From positions 25,792,001-25,856,000 of the forward strand of contig CM114275.1 in the NCBI GenBank assembly GCA_050084515.1: a DNA stretch of 64,000 bases. The letters are read 5' to 3'. Source of the stretch: Blasia pusilla. Taxonomy: Eukaryota > Marchantiophyta > Marchantiopsida > Blasiales. The translations under genes were made by a program, and so were the position numbers. This document shows positions 12,330-25,791 of the stretch, one piece after another (position 1 is the first letter of the stretch; each line of letters starts with the position of its first letter). Under the pieces are notes generated by a model. That model was not told the DNA's origin. It did no database searches and saw only the letters and a program-made list of their open reading frames with translations.

Positions 12330-13689
12330 GCCGTGGGATGCCAAGTGATTTGGCGCTGCTTGATTCTACAACGTTTCTAATCGTGATGAACCCTCTACAT
12401 GTCCAGCACAACGCCATGGGCGTGGTACGTTATGTGTACGGCCTCAATGTAGATACTACGACGATTTACGTTACAAATTATTATAAAATTTGGAAATATT
12501 TTGTATATGAATAGATTTTTGGAGATTTTTTAATTATTTAAATATGGGATGTGAATTCTATTCACCAGAATTTGCAAATTTTTTCTGGAAAAATTTCTAT
12601 TGTTAAAAAAGAAATTCTATTGCTTTTTTGCAATTGTTGTGTGAGTGATAAGCGCAAGATAGTCCCAAATTTGGGACCATTTTGTGAGTACTTGATGGAT
12701 GTCATGTATCTAACTTGTGGCTATCATGTGATTAATTGCAAGTGTCATGCGATTGTGTTGCAAGTGTTATCAAATGACTCTTCACAACCATATCATAGTC
12801 GTAAAGTACAACTTGGGATTGTAGTTGTGCGAGTGTCTTATGATTATGAGAATTGCAAGCTTGCATTCACAATATGATTGAGTTTTAATTATAGAGTGAC
12901 TATAGTGTCAGACAAAGCGACTATTGTGACAGTGCCACTCCGTGCACTTGCAAACGTACACCAAATGTAATAGTGGTAAGAAGTAGAGATGAAGAGAAAT
13001 TAATGAATTTTTCTTTCCAAAAATCCCCTTTAAAGATAAGTGAAAAGTTGGCATGCTCAAAATTGAATCTCCATCTCTATTTTGGTACGTTTCAAGAATT
13101 TTTTAAATAATTACTAGTCGCATAAAGAAAAAAAAGAAACTATGAAAGAAATCTAGAACTTTGACAAACCTCACGTAGAACTTAATCGCCTTGACATTCG
13201 TACTTATCATTCCATCGCACGTGCTTTGGGAGGAATACCTTTGGGGACATGATTTCAAAATTCTATACGAGTGAAATACCCATGCAAGTCTGGCTCACCC
13301 TTCAATTGTTTAGTGGGCTCGTACAAGCGTAGATCTCATGAATATCTCTAGATTAGAAACACAAGTCTACTCTAGAGGAGTGTTTTGGAAAGGAATGCCA
13401 CTCACTACTACATCGTCACATGAATAATAATGATGGAGGGATTATTGTGGCTATGGAGGAGGACTATGGCGGAGGAGATGGAGGGACATCTAAAATTTTT
13501 CTTGTAACTATTTCTATGGTGATCCAATCTTTTCAATCTGAGGTCCAACGCATTCATCTTCTCAAGCTTGAACTTTGGGGTCTTTTTTTTTCCACTTAAG
13601 ATTGAGTTTTCCAAAGTTCTTGGGATGTGTGGACCTCCTTCTCTCCTTAATGTGCTCATAGATTCTTGAACACAATTCTAGGCTCTTAG
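12330..13689. other. AT-rich non-coding stretch
   Basis: No gene recognised. The open frames at 12551-12877 (plus) and 13408-13659 (minus) are built of low-complexity AT-rich sequence without motifs. Confidence 0.4.
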
Positions 13690-15866
13690 GGGCTTGTCGC
13701 TTGTTGGCTGTGGATAAGCTTCCTTCAAGTGTCTGCCCTTTGGCTATTGGAGAGGTTTTTTACCGTTTGGTTAGTCGATCCCTATGTTTGCAATTTTTTC
13801 CTCACTTTAGTGCCTACTTATTTCCTCATCAATTTGGAGTGCAGCTCCTAGAGGTTGTGAGGTTGTGGTGTATGGGATTTGCTCCACTCTTGATATTGAT
13901 CTAGAATGGGTAGCAATTCAGGTCGATATGGCTAACGCATTCAATTCAATTTCTCGTGCGGCCATCTTTGAGGAATTACGTTGTGTAGGGGGAGATCTTG
14001 CGAGTCTCATTCCGTTTGTCCGCTCCTTCTAATATGCCTATGATACGCCAATTATCTATTCTCATCATGCTACTTTCGGGGAATATAGTATTCTACAATC
14101 GGCTTGTGGCACACGTCAAGGTGATCCCATGGGTGGCCCACTCTTTGCTATTGCCCATTTTTGTGCCCTTCAAGCATCAGCGTAATCATTTCCATACTTG
14201 TCTTTTCCCTTCTATTGCTGATGACACTCACATTATACGCCCTCCTTCTGAAGTGGTTCCTGCTTATACCCATTTCGCGGAGCAACTCTCTTTCTTAAAC
14301 CTTAAAGTCCAACCTAGTAAATGTGGAATATGGTCTCTTTCATGCCTTCCCTCAACATTCACCCCACCTACTCATGATTTCCCCATCTACATTGAAGGGA
14401 TTAGGATTCTTGGGGTCCCAATTGGCTTCATTGACTATGTCTCAAAGTTCTTGGATCAGGCCCTTTTGAAAAACGTGGAATGGCTTCATTTGTTACCTCA
14501 TCTAGGGGATCCCCAAGTGGCTGATGGGATTTTGTCCCAATGTTTTCTACGACGCCCTTCCTACCTTCTTTGCATTTGTCCTCCCATTTCAAGGTTTTTA
14601 CATCGGTTAGCCTCTTTTGACGCTTCTATCTTAGCAACTTTTGGTCAACTTCTTGGCCCGAATACATTTGAGGGAGAGGATGGTGTCTTGGCTTCATGAC
14701 AAGCTATCTTGCCTATTACTTTTGGAGGGGTGAAACTTTCCTCCACAGTCTCATCAACTCGCAACTTTTTTGGGGAGTTGGGCATTGGTAGCACCGATTA
14801 TGGCTTGAAGGTTTCTCCAAGGAGATACACCTATCTTGATGGATCATGTCGCTCTTGTAGAGGAGGGGGACTTGTTATTTCAACAACAACTAAGATCTAC
14901 ACGATCTCTTCTTCCTCTTGCTACACACGCAATTCTACCCCTTTTCAGTCAATTGATTAGGGAAGGGCTTGATCGACTTCAAGAGCATATCTCCGAGAAT
15001 CTGCATCAAATCAACTTTTCCAGCATTCTCCCAGAGGCATCCTTCGATGCACATCGAGCTTGTCTACGTTCATGTCCCGGTACTAGAGCGGGGGCGTGGC
15101 TAACTGCAAATTCTCTTATTCTTCCATTTCGTCTTCCTCGAAGTATATTCTCAATAACTTTGCGGTTACGCTTTGGAACTCCTCATCCTTCTCTGTTAGA
15201 TGTGCCGAATGGTGTATGCGGGGATCCCACTGATGCCGAGGGTATCCATATTCTCTAATCTGCATATGGTGGAGAACGAACGGCCACACATGATGCCATT
15301 AGAGAGGCGGTAGCATCAGTGGGTTGTACTGCAGGATACACCGTTGGGCAAGAGCAACTCTATGTCCTACCTTCAACTACAAAAGCAACCTCTAGTCAGA
15401 GAATGGATCTTGTTATGTCTCGAGGTGGATTCCGAACACTAGGTGATGTGGTGGTTGCTGATCCAACATGTTCTGATTTGGTGTGTCGAGCCGCACGTAC
15501 CAAAGGTTCGGCGGCTGAAGCTGCAACAAGAATCAAAGAGTTAAGTTATGCTATGAGACATGCAATTGATGGATTTATTCCTTTTGTAGTGGAAGTATTC
15601 GGTCATTTACATGTATCTTTTAATACTTTCCTGAAAATATGTGCTTACCACTCCCTCGAGAATCATCACCTTGCCCCTTCCCGTCGTCCTTCTCTCTATG
15701 TACGTACTACTTTTCGGCAATGCATCTCAGCGGCCTTACAAGGTGCACAAGCCCTGGCATTGATACGTCGTGCGGAGGTGGTGGGGGTCGTTCGCCTCGT
15801 CCTCCATTCACGTCTAATCAACTACTCATGTTTTTGTCATATTTGTTTCAGACTATCAATCGTGTA
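13690..15866 (+). pseudogene. Reverse transcriptase with conserved C-terminal domain, broken
   Basis: Consecutive fragments of one non-LTR-type polyprotein. 13701-13904 holds the fingers (VCPLAIGEVFYRLVSR, then PHQFGVQ). About 13905-13970 holds VDMANAFNSISRAA, with the first catalytic Asp. The next box, TRQGDPMGGPLFAIAHF near 14110-14160, is in another frame. 13998-14699 carries ADDTHI, the second catalytic box. 14836-15258 and 15319-15867 form the C-terminal part, with a Cys/His segment (CGDPTDAEGIHIL, then GGERTATHDAI) and MDLVMSRGGFRTLGDVVVAD followed by PT. That order of D and P resembles a PD-(D/E)XK-type nuclease, but this is inference. Several frameshifts and stops make it non-functional. 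Its last third recurs at 46621. Confidence 0.75.
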
Positions 15867-18536
15867 ACTCGTTGAGTCGATGTTTGCTATGACTAGTCGC
15901 CATTTTCTTTTTGCATTCCATTATACATTTTTGGACTTCTCTTTTGAAATGTTTTTACCTTTCTTTGTCCTCTTTTTGAAGTTTATTTTATAGTAAAGTG
16001 GATATATGGGAACGAATTGGAAGGGAGATGACTGAATCTGATCGAGTGGGATTGGGATCGACCGTCATCGATTCCCGGGAGGTAAAGCACAACAAATCCG
16101 TTGATTATTCTTCTTGTTGTTTGGTTGATCGCCTAGAAGTCCACATCTTTGACCGCGAATCGCGAGATGCAACTAATTCGATTCACATGCTGGTCTCTTT
16201 GTGATCCCCAAGGGCGATGGTACCTTCAATCTTCCGATGAGGCATACACCCAACCCGTACATGCTTCCTCTAGAATTATATTGTGCCAGTTCGAAACAGC
16301 GAACGTGTGTTTAATTTGCTTTAAGTTTTGTTCCTATTTCACGTAAATCTGTCACCTGAATTTGCCGATTTCGCACCGAGTCATGGATCGGCACTGCAAG
16401 ACATCGGTTCCTTCCATCTTTCGAATCGGAGACAAGAAGCCGATGAGTTGTCGATGTAGCTCCATGTGACCCGATGACATTCGGAACCTAGGAGCTATTG
16501 ATCCGACTCCACCTGAGACGAAACGCATGACTTCACACACCATTCTTCATCGCCATCTCTAAGGAAAATTTATCCATCTTCATTGGGAGGAGTGACGGCG
16601 GAATCAGCAGCACTCTATGGGTAAGATTGCACAAGGGCCTGCAACCAAACTGGCAAATGGCACCGGTGAAATCTTCTGGAGGTCTGTCGGTAACTGGCAG
16701 CTGGACGCCCCATGTTCTTTTGACACACTACGTATTACTTCGTGACTATAATGTCTGCCAGCCTTCGAGCAACGCTGTATCATGGTAAGCTTGAGGGCCA
16801 AGTTCTAAGCGAAGTTACCTGTGAAAAGAGAGGAAATTGAACTCATAATCAAGATTAATCCAGGATCGATGATGTTGGAGAACCCTAAACATCCATGAAG
16901 GGCGTGGGTTAAATGCGGCCAGTCAGTCATTGTTTAAGGACTTCCCACAGGAGTTTTTAAAATTCATGGAGAACTCCACGAATAATCTTACTGCTGCAGG
17001 AGGATTTTGAATTATCATTATCAAGTGCAAATGGATCGCGAAAAGAAGATCTAGCTGTTTAAATATAACGAAGAAAATTATCAAATGAAATGGAGCTCGG
17101 AGGAATCTAGATTTTTTGCTTTATTTTCGGCAGATATGCATAGTTTGTATTGTCGGGCATCAATATCTGTGGTCTACCAAGGAGGACACGCGATGATGAT
17201 GATCTCTCAATATAGTGTAGTAATTGGCAAAAAGGTTCAAAGCACTTGTTGTGGTGGCGACCAATCGCTCGAAGAAAATGAATAGCGCTTCCGATTCTAA
17301 ATCGGCCCTTAATCTACTGTGAACATACGGTCTCCTCGTACTAAAGCAAATTTTCTAAGCAATCACATGTACATGAGATGGATTGAAAAATTGACGCAAA
17401 ACCTCAATAGAGTTTATAAAAAAAATAATGAAGTAAGGAAAATGAACCTCCTTTGCATTGTATGAAAAATTATGGACAAAATTATTCTAAATATCCCGGT
17501 AATCTTCGCGTGTCCCTGAGTTCTCCTCGTAATAAAGCAACATTTTTAAACAAGCAACAAGTGAATTTATGCAGAATTTCCCGAGATATGCAAAATGGAA
17601 AAGTGCATGAAATTTATATTATAATATGTTACCCCACAAGTATAATTTCATAATAATAAAAAATAAAATTATGTTGTATGAATTGTGAGCTGGGTAGAAA
17701 GAACCGATTTGAATGGAAGTGCGCAAAATTTTTATTGATCAATTAACAATTAATAATATAATGACTGATCTTCAATGATATTATATTAATATGGCGGACT
17801 AATCATAAAAAATAACCCAAAAATTACAATTTGCACCTCAATTCATATTTGATGGAAAAGGAAAATGAAAATGAACTTAAGGATTAAATTTATGGAAAAG
17901 TAAAATTATGCAAGGATTGGGATAAAACTAATTAAGTTTTAATTGAAAAATGGAATATTATTACTCTTTTAAGATTTAAGAAAATAATAATTATATTAAT
18001 TTTTTTGAATGAATAATCTGATCATTTTTTAATAATCACACTAATTCAGATATGATATTTTAGGAAATGAAAATAAACCATTTAATAAATAATTAAGTTA
18101 GTGAATGTTGTTTTGATGTGAATAGTGCAAATGGAATAATATTATAATAGGTATTCTTAGAAAACTAGAAATAAAAGTATTTAGAGAAGTTACGTATTAT
18201 TTCAAGGCGAAAATCTCTCATTCTTTTGAGATTTAAAAAAAAAGAAAAAAAAAGAAAATTTTTAAACAAAATTTTATAAAATTTATTTTCGTGCGTTCAA
18301 CTAGTTTCGGTTGTAACTAGTTTAAGGAATACCGGGCAATAAACTCCAAGGCAAGAAAAAGGAACCTAGTTTTCATGAAACACCTTTGACAAAAGCGGAC
18401 GACACCTACAGCAAGGCTCATCGGTGAAAACTTTTCGGAATCCTATTTCTCAATCACTATAGGTGTTGGAGTGGTGAGCAGGGTAGTAGAACATGCAAGA
18501 ATCCCTCCGCCATCGATACTCTGAGACGCCCTGAAG
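15867..18536. other. Intergenic DNA between reverse transcriptase relic and gene A
   Basis: No gene supported. 17494-17616 matches 47142-47262 in the duplicated block. 17617-18322 is strongly AT-rich and absent from copy B, where the flanking words 'gcatgaaattt' and 'aaggaatac' are joined directly. It is therefore an insertion in A or a deletion in B. I saw no clear terminal repeats on it. Confidence 0.5.
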
Positions 18537-21500
18537 CTATACACATGCTGCAACAACCGAGTGGCCGTATCCGACTGTCTGGTTACCAAACCCGGCACTG
18601 GTTACACCGACAGCGGTCACCCGCAATGGAATGAACACGCATCCATTGAGCACCGATGAGCCTCCAGAAACGAAGGTGCTGTTGAACGAGAAGCTCTTCA
18701 GGACCTTCCCAGTACTCGCATCCAAGGCGTAAAAACCAGTTCCTGGTGCCGTTGAAACTCCTCCAAAAACTACTCCATTGGCATGCGTCACCTACATATG
18801 CGAGTACAAGATTAGGGTCACCCAAAGTGTACACGATTAACTTTAGAAGAAATCTGATTCGGAACCCTAAGGAATCTCCGTGGGCGACGTTGAGATGGTC
18901 TAGAAGGATATCCGCACGCTCTTAGACTAGATCTAGAGTCTGATAAGCTCCATGATAGAGATAATGTTTTTTTATCAACCATGTGTTTGGTTCAAAACTG
19001 GTCACTTGGAACTTTTTTTGAGTTAGCATTGAGTCAACCTATAGATGCGAGGATAAGATCGGACACAACAAAACTTGGAGTTAGGGTCATCCTATGTGCA
19101 TACGCTTCTTAGGAGAAACTTGTAATAGTAAGTAGCTACACGAGATCTAGAAGAATATCCGGACGCTCTTACACTAGATCTATCTAGATGCTAATAAGCT
19201 CTATGATAGAGATGATGTTTTTTAATGAGCCATGTGTTTAAAATTTTGGGACATACGATTGTTAATTTTATTTTTGACTCGTGGTCTCATTGAAAGCTAG
19301 AGATACTTGACGATTGAGAAAAGTCAGAAGTCGGATCATACAAAGTCGGCGACATGGCGAAAGTAAAGGACCGTGAAACAGGAAGATAGTTCTTGTGAAA
19401 ACCAATGGTAGTGAACCAAACTTGTGACAGGTGTGACAAAACGGAGATGAATGTGGGCTCCAGCTATGGTTACCGGAGCTTGAGCTTGGCCGTCGCCGGC
19501 AGTAGACCAGAGGACTTGACCAGTAGTTGCATTCAGCCCTGCCCATCCGCCCGTTTTGACGACTTGTGAGGTTGGAACCAGCGTGAAATTCCGCGCATCA
19601 TTGTTGATGATGTTTGTGAACACTCTTTCGCCATCAGTTGTCATGCCCCATGAGGCACCTCCCAAGGTGCCTCCAGGACCTGCGACCTGCAGTCCCAACA
19701 AGGCCACATGTAAGTCAAGGTCTCCCACGACCAGATTCTACACTCTGCCTTGGCAGAGTCAGTTCTTAATGCACAGAATTTAAATCACGAAGTCCCTTCG
19801 TCTTATCTAGGTCTAGAGCGCAGGGCAAGATAAATTCAATATGAACGATTATTTATTAGGTATACGCGAATGGTTTTAAATTGGCTAACATGTATAATCA
19901 TAGTAAGTCGGGTTTGAAGATTTCTGCTGTACGATAATATTCATACGTTTTCTGTTTAAAAAATACTAATGATCATTCGTCCAGATTGAGTGCCAGTATG
20001 ATTATAAATACACTAACCAGCCGTTCCAAGCTTGTGCGATCGATTTTTTTTTTCATTCTTGTATTTCAAATCTGATTATTGTGATTATTTGGACACCCGC
20101 GAATATTTGATGAATTTGTTGTGTAAGCGTATATGAGGAAAATGACTTACCTGGGACCACACGGTGCCTCCAGACTCACGGTAAATGATTCCACTCTTCT
20201 GCCCGATTATGAGAACATCTCGCGTGCATGGTGTCGATTTCGCGTAGCGGCAAGAGGAGTTATTGTCCACGGAGGTCGGGATTGTGAGGAGCATCGGGGC
20301 CATTCCAAAATCGTAATCAGATCCTTCGATCTTTGGACAATTCGGTGATCTAACTGGTGAGAGACAGACCACAAGCCAGACGTCGTACCCTCCGAGACGC
20401 TTCGCCCAAGCGATAGCCCCGGTGTCAAGGTCAAGGGAGAGCACGGATTCGAGATGATTGTCGTCTGCAAGGCACGGGTCCGGGAGCGGTGGGTCGGTTT
20501 GATTGAGGTAATTTTCCTCGCACTCTAGGACTTCTTGGGGAACGTGGTAGTTGTTTCCCGTAGCTATATAGATTTTCCTTCTCTTCTTGTCGATGGGTGG
20601 ACTGCTGCCCCACAATGCATTTCCTGCGTACAGATCCGTCCGCCCGCCGTTGTCGGGTGCCATCCGTGTTCTCCATACAATCTCGCCGGTTCTCAGATTT
20701 AGCTTCATGAAGGCACCCTGGAACGAGCAGCAGACTCCGTGCGTGCTCTCCTCACGTGAAGATGTACCCACATAGTAGTACCTGTGAGAAATGCGCTTGC
20801 AAATTGGACGTCAGTATAATTGGGGGAAGCTCAGATATATTTAGATGATGGTAGGTAGTTCGTTGCACTATATTCGACTTCTCTGGCCATCGAACACCGC
20901 CAGCAGATCTGGATAATGAAATCCTAAGTTCATAATCAACTAATTTATGGCCCCATCTGGATCCTCAGCGTTTTGCCTGGGAATTCAAAAATTTCAAGAC
21001 TGGGCCCGGTCGTCCGAGACTTTCATGATCGTCGCTTCTGGCATGGGATGGCTTGTAGTTCCAATGACGTTCAAATCGATGACAATCTAATTCGGTTGGA
21101 GTGATGCTCAGATTCTCGAGAATGCCCTGCCAGCACTTATCTTGATCGATCCTCAAAGTTATCTCGAGACACGATCCACTTTTGTCCAGGGCACCCTGCG
21201 ATCTTAATTCCATTTCTAGGTCAGGATTATATATATATATACGTGAGGAATCCGGGGATAGCTTCGCACGCGCAATTCCAGATCGTCTCGCAGAAACGCA
21301 TGGACATGAAGTCATGTAGATGGATAGCGAAATCGATGAGCGTTTTTATACTCATACGTCTCATTGAATTGATTTCTCTCCAACGATGACAATGGTTTAG
21401 CTCGTTAATAAGACTCATCATGAATGAATGGTATGGATGCCAGACTGGGCAGTAACTAACGGTAACGCAGAATTGATTTGCTAACTTACCCGTTGTAGGC

Positions 21501-22328
21501 AGTTCCGGACATGGTTATTATAGAGTAGGGATGCGTATCCAGGATTTGACTCCACAGCAGCTCGCCATTCGTCCGATTCAGGGCTAGAATCGCGCTTGGT
21601 CCGTAGATACCAGCGATAAGACGCTGTCCCGCGACGACTGGTGTGGTTCTCGATATCGTTAAGTTGACGTTGAGCTCAGGCGCAAGTGCTGTCAGGTTCT
21701 TCTTCCACACCACAGCGCCGGTGGATTGATTCACAGCGTAAAGGAAACCCAGCCAATCCGGGAAGTAAACTACTCCGTCTGCGATCGATGGAGTGGCAGT
21801 CACAGGTCCAGAAGTCTCAAACTGCCATTTCACGCTCAGATTCGCCACCTTGGAGCGGCTGATTTGGGTCTCAAATTTGGCCCAGCGACTATTCTCCAGA
21901 TCACGTCCGTGATTCACCCACTGTGGAAGTTGTTCAGATAACGATCAGATATCTTGAGACAATTCCTCCCATAAATAGGATTTCAAAAACGTATACGTTG
22001 TAGAAACTTGGCATTGACATAGACTTAGTCTGACGAAAAAGATTGGCTACAGCAGAAAGACCGCAATTACACCGTGATCGATAACAAATGCAACCAGGAA
22101 CATCTGTGGAACCGGATCCGAACAGACGGAAAGTGAGCTTTAGGGGATTCGTATTATATCTTGTACCTCGTCTTGAACGCCATAAAATTGCCAATCACCG
22201 CTCGTGTTATTTTCTACATCACAGCCTCCATGCGGCTGAGCGCATGCCAGTCTTGACCACTTCAGTGTGCTGACAAAAAGAATAAGAAGAATCATCCACA
22301 ACCTTGAATGCATCCTGAAAGCTTGCAT
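18537..22328 (-). CDS. PQQ-dependent alcohol dehydrogenase-like protein, copy A
   Basis: A five-exon gene read right to left: 22328-22167, 21920-21490, 20781-20151, 19686-19474, 18791-18537. All junctions are GT-AG and the phases fit, giving about 563 residues. The N-terminus (MHSRLWMILLILFV and following, to ACAQ) looks like a signal peptide, so the product is probably secreted. The body is a quinoprotein beta-propeller, with repeats such as VVYFPDWLGFLYAVNQ, LDLDTGAIAWAKRLGG and GFYALDASTGKVL. It most resembles plant proteins annotated as polyvinyl-alcohol-dehydrogenase-like, which oxidise alcohols with PQQ; the substrate is unknown. Start: the first Met of MQAFRMHSRL is used; the Met five codons later is equally possible. 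Compared with copies B and C, exon 3 lacks three codons: WALD is replaced by Y just before RESG, which removes a tryptophan of a propeller repeat. Otherwise it is open. Confidence 0.85.
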
Positions 22329-22541
22329 CTGAACGTCGAGGAGGACTCCCACTCCGGATGAATGCTTAGATCGAGCTCAAACCAGTCCAAGCTAGGCGGC
22401 TATGAAGGCTTTTTTCAACCGGAGAAGTGACTATCTCACACTTCACACCACTTTGCACAACAAAGGGCTATTAAATCAGTTTACATACTCTTTTTCGCTT
22501 CAGCATTCTCACCTCTACCAGAGACAATTGCATCATACCTC

Positions 22542-24292
22542 CAAGGAGGAGAGCTTGAGAGCTCATTCTTTTTTTTGAAACTCTTGGCATAAGGCGGCGG
22601 AGTTATGGTCCCTTGCCTTGTGAGTGTAACCCAAACCTCTTATTAGGAAAGTGGGTTTGGTTTCACATGAGAGAGAGTGCACACCTTTGAGAGCTATGGT
22701 GTGAGATGGTGTTGAGAGAGATTAGATCTTATTTTACAAAGAGAGAATGAGAGAGTGGGAGAGCTTCATGGGGGAGCTCGCTGGTCACTCGTTGTTTTTC
22801 AGGTTGGGGACCGTGGTCCCTGGTCAACGGCTCATGGGAGTGCTCACCGGAGCAAGGGCTGCTTTGATTGTTCTTTGCATTTGCCGATTTTTTGTGTGGA
22901 AGAGCGGCGCGCGGAAGCGCTGCCCAATTTATGAGAGGGATTGATTATGGGGGCAGGTTGCCCCATACCAGTGCTCTCGCAAGCATCATGTAGCTTGCTG
23001 ATTTGTATTTTTATAGGTTTTACATTTCGTTGGGAGAAATCAGCGCGGAAGCGTTGCCAAATTTTGTGTAGGAGAAAGAGACATTGGGCTTTACGATAGT
23101 CCCCGTCAGTTTTTACTGGAATATCTGATTGTAAATAATTTTTTGATGCTGTTGTAAATCGTGAAGTTGTGCACGCTGTTCAACACACAATGCCCAATTT
23201 GGAGTTGCGAGCAAAAAGTTATGGTCAATCTTGCAAAACTGCCATTGCTAAGCGATTTTAAGGGTTAAATTGTTCAAACCCTAAATCAGCCGCCAAGCCG
23301 GCGGCGGCCGTTGCCGTCATAGTCACCGTCAATGGTCCTCCATCAATGATCAACCGTCACCGTCACCGGTCAGCCGTCACCCTCAACGATCAACCGTCCA
23401 CCGTCCGTTCTCCACTCTTTGGTTGCCATTGCCGCCATTACGGAGTGGAGGGTCTTCCACGACGTTTGTTGATTCTCTGACTTGCGTCGCCACCACGTAC
23501 TTGGTTTTGGCCACCACTATCATCGTAGTTTTGTCATCAACCAGAGAGGGCACATGACCTCTGGTTATGGTGTTTGAGTTTTGATTTCATGCTGCTATGT
23601 TGTGATTGGTAACCGCTTGACGACGATCGAGTACCGTGCCGTAAGGCCCGTAGCCGTAATGCGCCACCGATTGCTGCACCATGCCGCTCGTGGCCGCACC
23701 GCACCGTCTCGATCGCGGAACCGCTTCTTCACTAAGAAGCAGAGGGTGTGAATTGCTGATTGAGGAGGGTATGCCGCCGAGTGCCGCACCCCATTCCCGA
23801 GTGTCGTGCCGTTTGTAGCCGTTCCGTGCCGCCAGTGCCGCACCGGACCGCTCGACTTGCACCGCACATTGAGGAGGTTGAGCATCGTGAGTACGAGAGG
23901 AGTACGACTTGTTGATTGGAGGATTTGTCTTCACGATCGAGTTGGAGTCGAGATTTGCAGTTGTTGAGGAGCGACATCGACATGTGTTGAGGTTATCCAT
24001 TCTAGTCCTTTACCCTGCACGTGTGAGGGATTCTTAGAGTTGGGTAGTTTATTTGGGATATTAGGTTGTGTGGATGCTGAGAGCATCATTCATGTATGTG
24101 GTTTATGGGACATAGACCCGTGTGGGATGTCCGCACTTGAGGGTAGGTTGTTGATGAGATGATAGCTTGGTTGATTTGCGGCACCACGCCGCGTGTTGCC
24201 GCACGTTACACATCTCGGGGAGGGAGAGTGTAGATCGAGTGCCGCATGTTTGGGATGAGTGATTGAGGGATTACTCGCGAGGTTGAGAGTGA
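22542..24292. other. Intergenic or leader region before the first gypsy element
   Basis: No gene supported. 23320-23430 holds short 'ccgtcacc' repeats and 23600-23870 is rich in 'gtgccgc' words, giving artefactual minus-strand frames. The right part probably includes the 5' leader of the retrotransposon that starts coding at about 24293. I could not identify its 5' LTR. Confidence 0.4.
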
Positions 24293-25791
24293 TTGGGTGA
24301 GAGGGGCACGAGGGTCATCACGGCATCTATTGGGGACTTTGAGAGGCGAGGTGGTGAACCCGAGAGTAGCTCTAGAGTTTTACGCGGAGTGGCGGGAGGT
24401 TCCGAGGGTATTCACGTGAGGGACCACCTCGACCTCCTTCTGTGTCATCTTGACAAGGGGGAGGGTGTAGAGGAGTTTGTGAGCACATCGCCACACATTG
24501 TGAGTGGTCCTGCCAGTTGGGCGTACGAGATGGACAATCGGGGTAGAAGACCGTGTAGGTTTTCAAGTGCAGTAGGCACGATTGAGTTGCACGATTTCAT
24601 AGCAGAGTTTAGGAGTTGGTGCGACTCCCAACGGGCAACGAACTCTAGAGAGTTCAACCCGTTTATAGCATAGAACGGTATGTTCCAGCATTTGGAGGGG
24701 GCGCCCATGGACGATTACCATGAGTTCTCTCAGAGATATGCACGTGAGATCGAGGCGTGGAGGCTCTACTATGACCCACATTTTGTGTCATGGACGGAGC
24801 CGTTCCTAGATGAGGAGGAGGAGGAGGAGTCAAGAGAGGCTACTTCCTCTTCCACTAGTGACGTTTTAGGAGGGGTCACTTGCACTAGAGCAGTTGCATT
24901 GTCTAGTCGGGTTCGTCCCAGGTTCAACCTTGTGGTTAAGTTCTTTGTTGAGTTGAGGGCGAGCTACCAGGGGGTATGACGGAGAAATTATGGAGCATCC
25001 ACGACCTCCAGAGTCGCCCATGTGAGAGTTTGCGTGAGGCTTACACTCGCTTGCGCCGGTTGATCAACGTCACTCAAGGGGTGATAGAGGCTCACGCTAT
25101 CCAATCATGGTACGCGATGCTGGACCAAACTCTCCGGACACGGGTGCGGGAGGGGCTGCTTCTTATGAACACCTCCCCTACGTTGAGAGATGTTTTTAGG
25201 ACCTCCGAGAACATTGAGGGCAACATGACGGAGGAGAGCGTAGCCACCATGGGCTCTAGGCGAGAGCAGTCACGATTGGCTGCACCACCTGTGCAACAAC
25301 GTGGACTCTGAGATAGGTCAATTGTGGCACCACGAGCTCATGGAGGATACCGGGAGGCCGTGCCACAGAGACCTACGCCTTCATATGCGCCTCGGTAGTA
25401 GTCGCCTACTATTACTTGCTGGTCATGTGGTGGAGCCCATCATTAGCGCGATTGCTCTCGTCAAGGTGATGGACGTGTGCCTCAGCATGGAGGAGGAGAT
25501 GGTGCTGCACCAAGAGGTTATCAATGTGACTATTGTCAGAGGTATGGTCATACACGCGCCTGGTGTTTCAGTTTACATCTTGAGTTATATCTGGACCGAG
25601 GGCCAGAGAGGGCACTAGAGCAAGTAGCCGGTCCAGGTGGGCCTAGAGATCGTGCACCAGGTGGTCCCATTGGGGGACAAGGAGCTAGAGTTTCCCAAGA
25701 GGGCGGTGGAGCAGTCCGTGGAGGAGGTAGAGTACCACCACCTAAACGCGCCGAGGGAGACGTGGATATGAGGATGGGATGGCTGCTTTGA
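24293..25791 (+). pseudogene. gag of gypsy copy 1, with CCHC zinc knuckle
   Basis: Four frames in succession (24293-24673, 24680-24979, 24976-25311, 25477-25791) give one capsid-type protein. The segment LREAYTRLRRLINVTQGV and following is a retrotransposon gag helix region. It is followed by a Gly/Arg-rich linker and by CDYCQRYGHTRAWC, a CX2CX4HX4C knuckle at about 25534-25575 that binds RNA during packaging. A frameshift at about 24979 splits the capsid part, and others follow, so no full-length gag can be made. Confidence 0.75.

Larger units (their letters stand above)
15520..22541. repeat. Segmental duplication, copy A
   Basis: Shares with 46621-51861, in the same order and orientation, the last part of the reverse transcriptase, the 3' flank, all exons and introns, and about 200 bp of upstream DNA of the PQQ gene. 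Relative to copy B it has extra DNA around 16000-17490 and an AT-rich 0.7 kb at 17617-18322. The left junction lies at 'gctgcaacaagaatcaa'; similarity ends at 'aattgcatcat' near 22537. Confidence 0.85.

Noticed and set aside
23587-24000. 137-residue minus-strand frame
   Set aside because: Low-complexity 'gtgccgc' repeats on the plus strand generate it.
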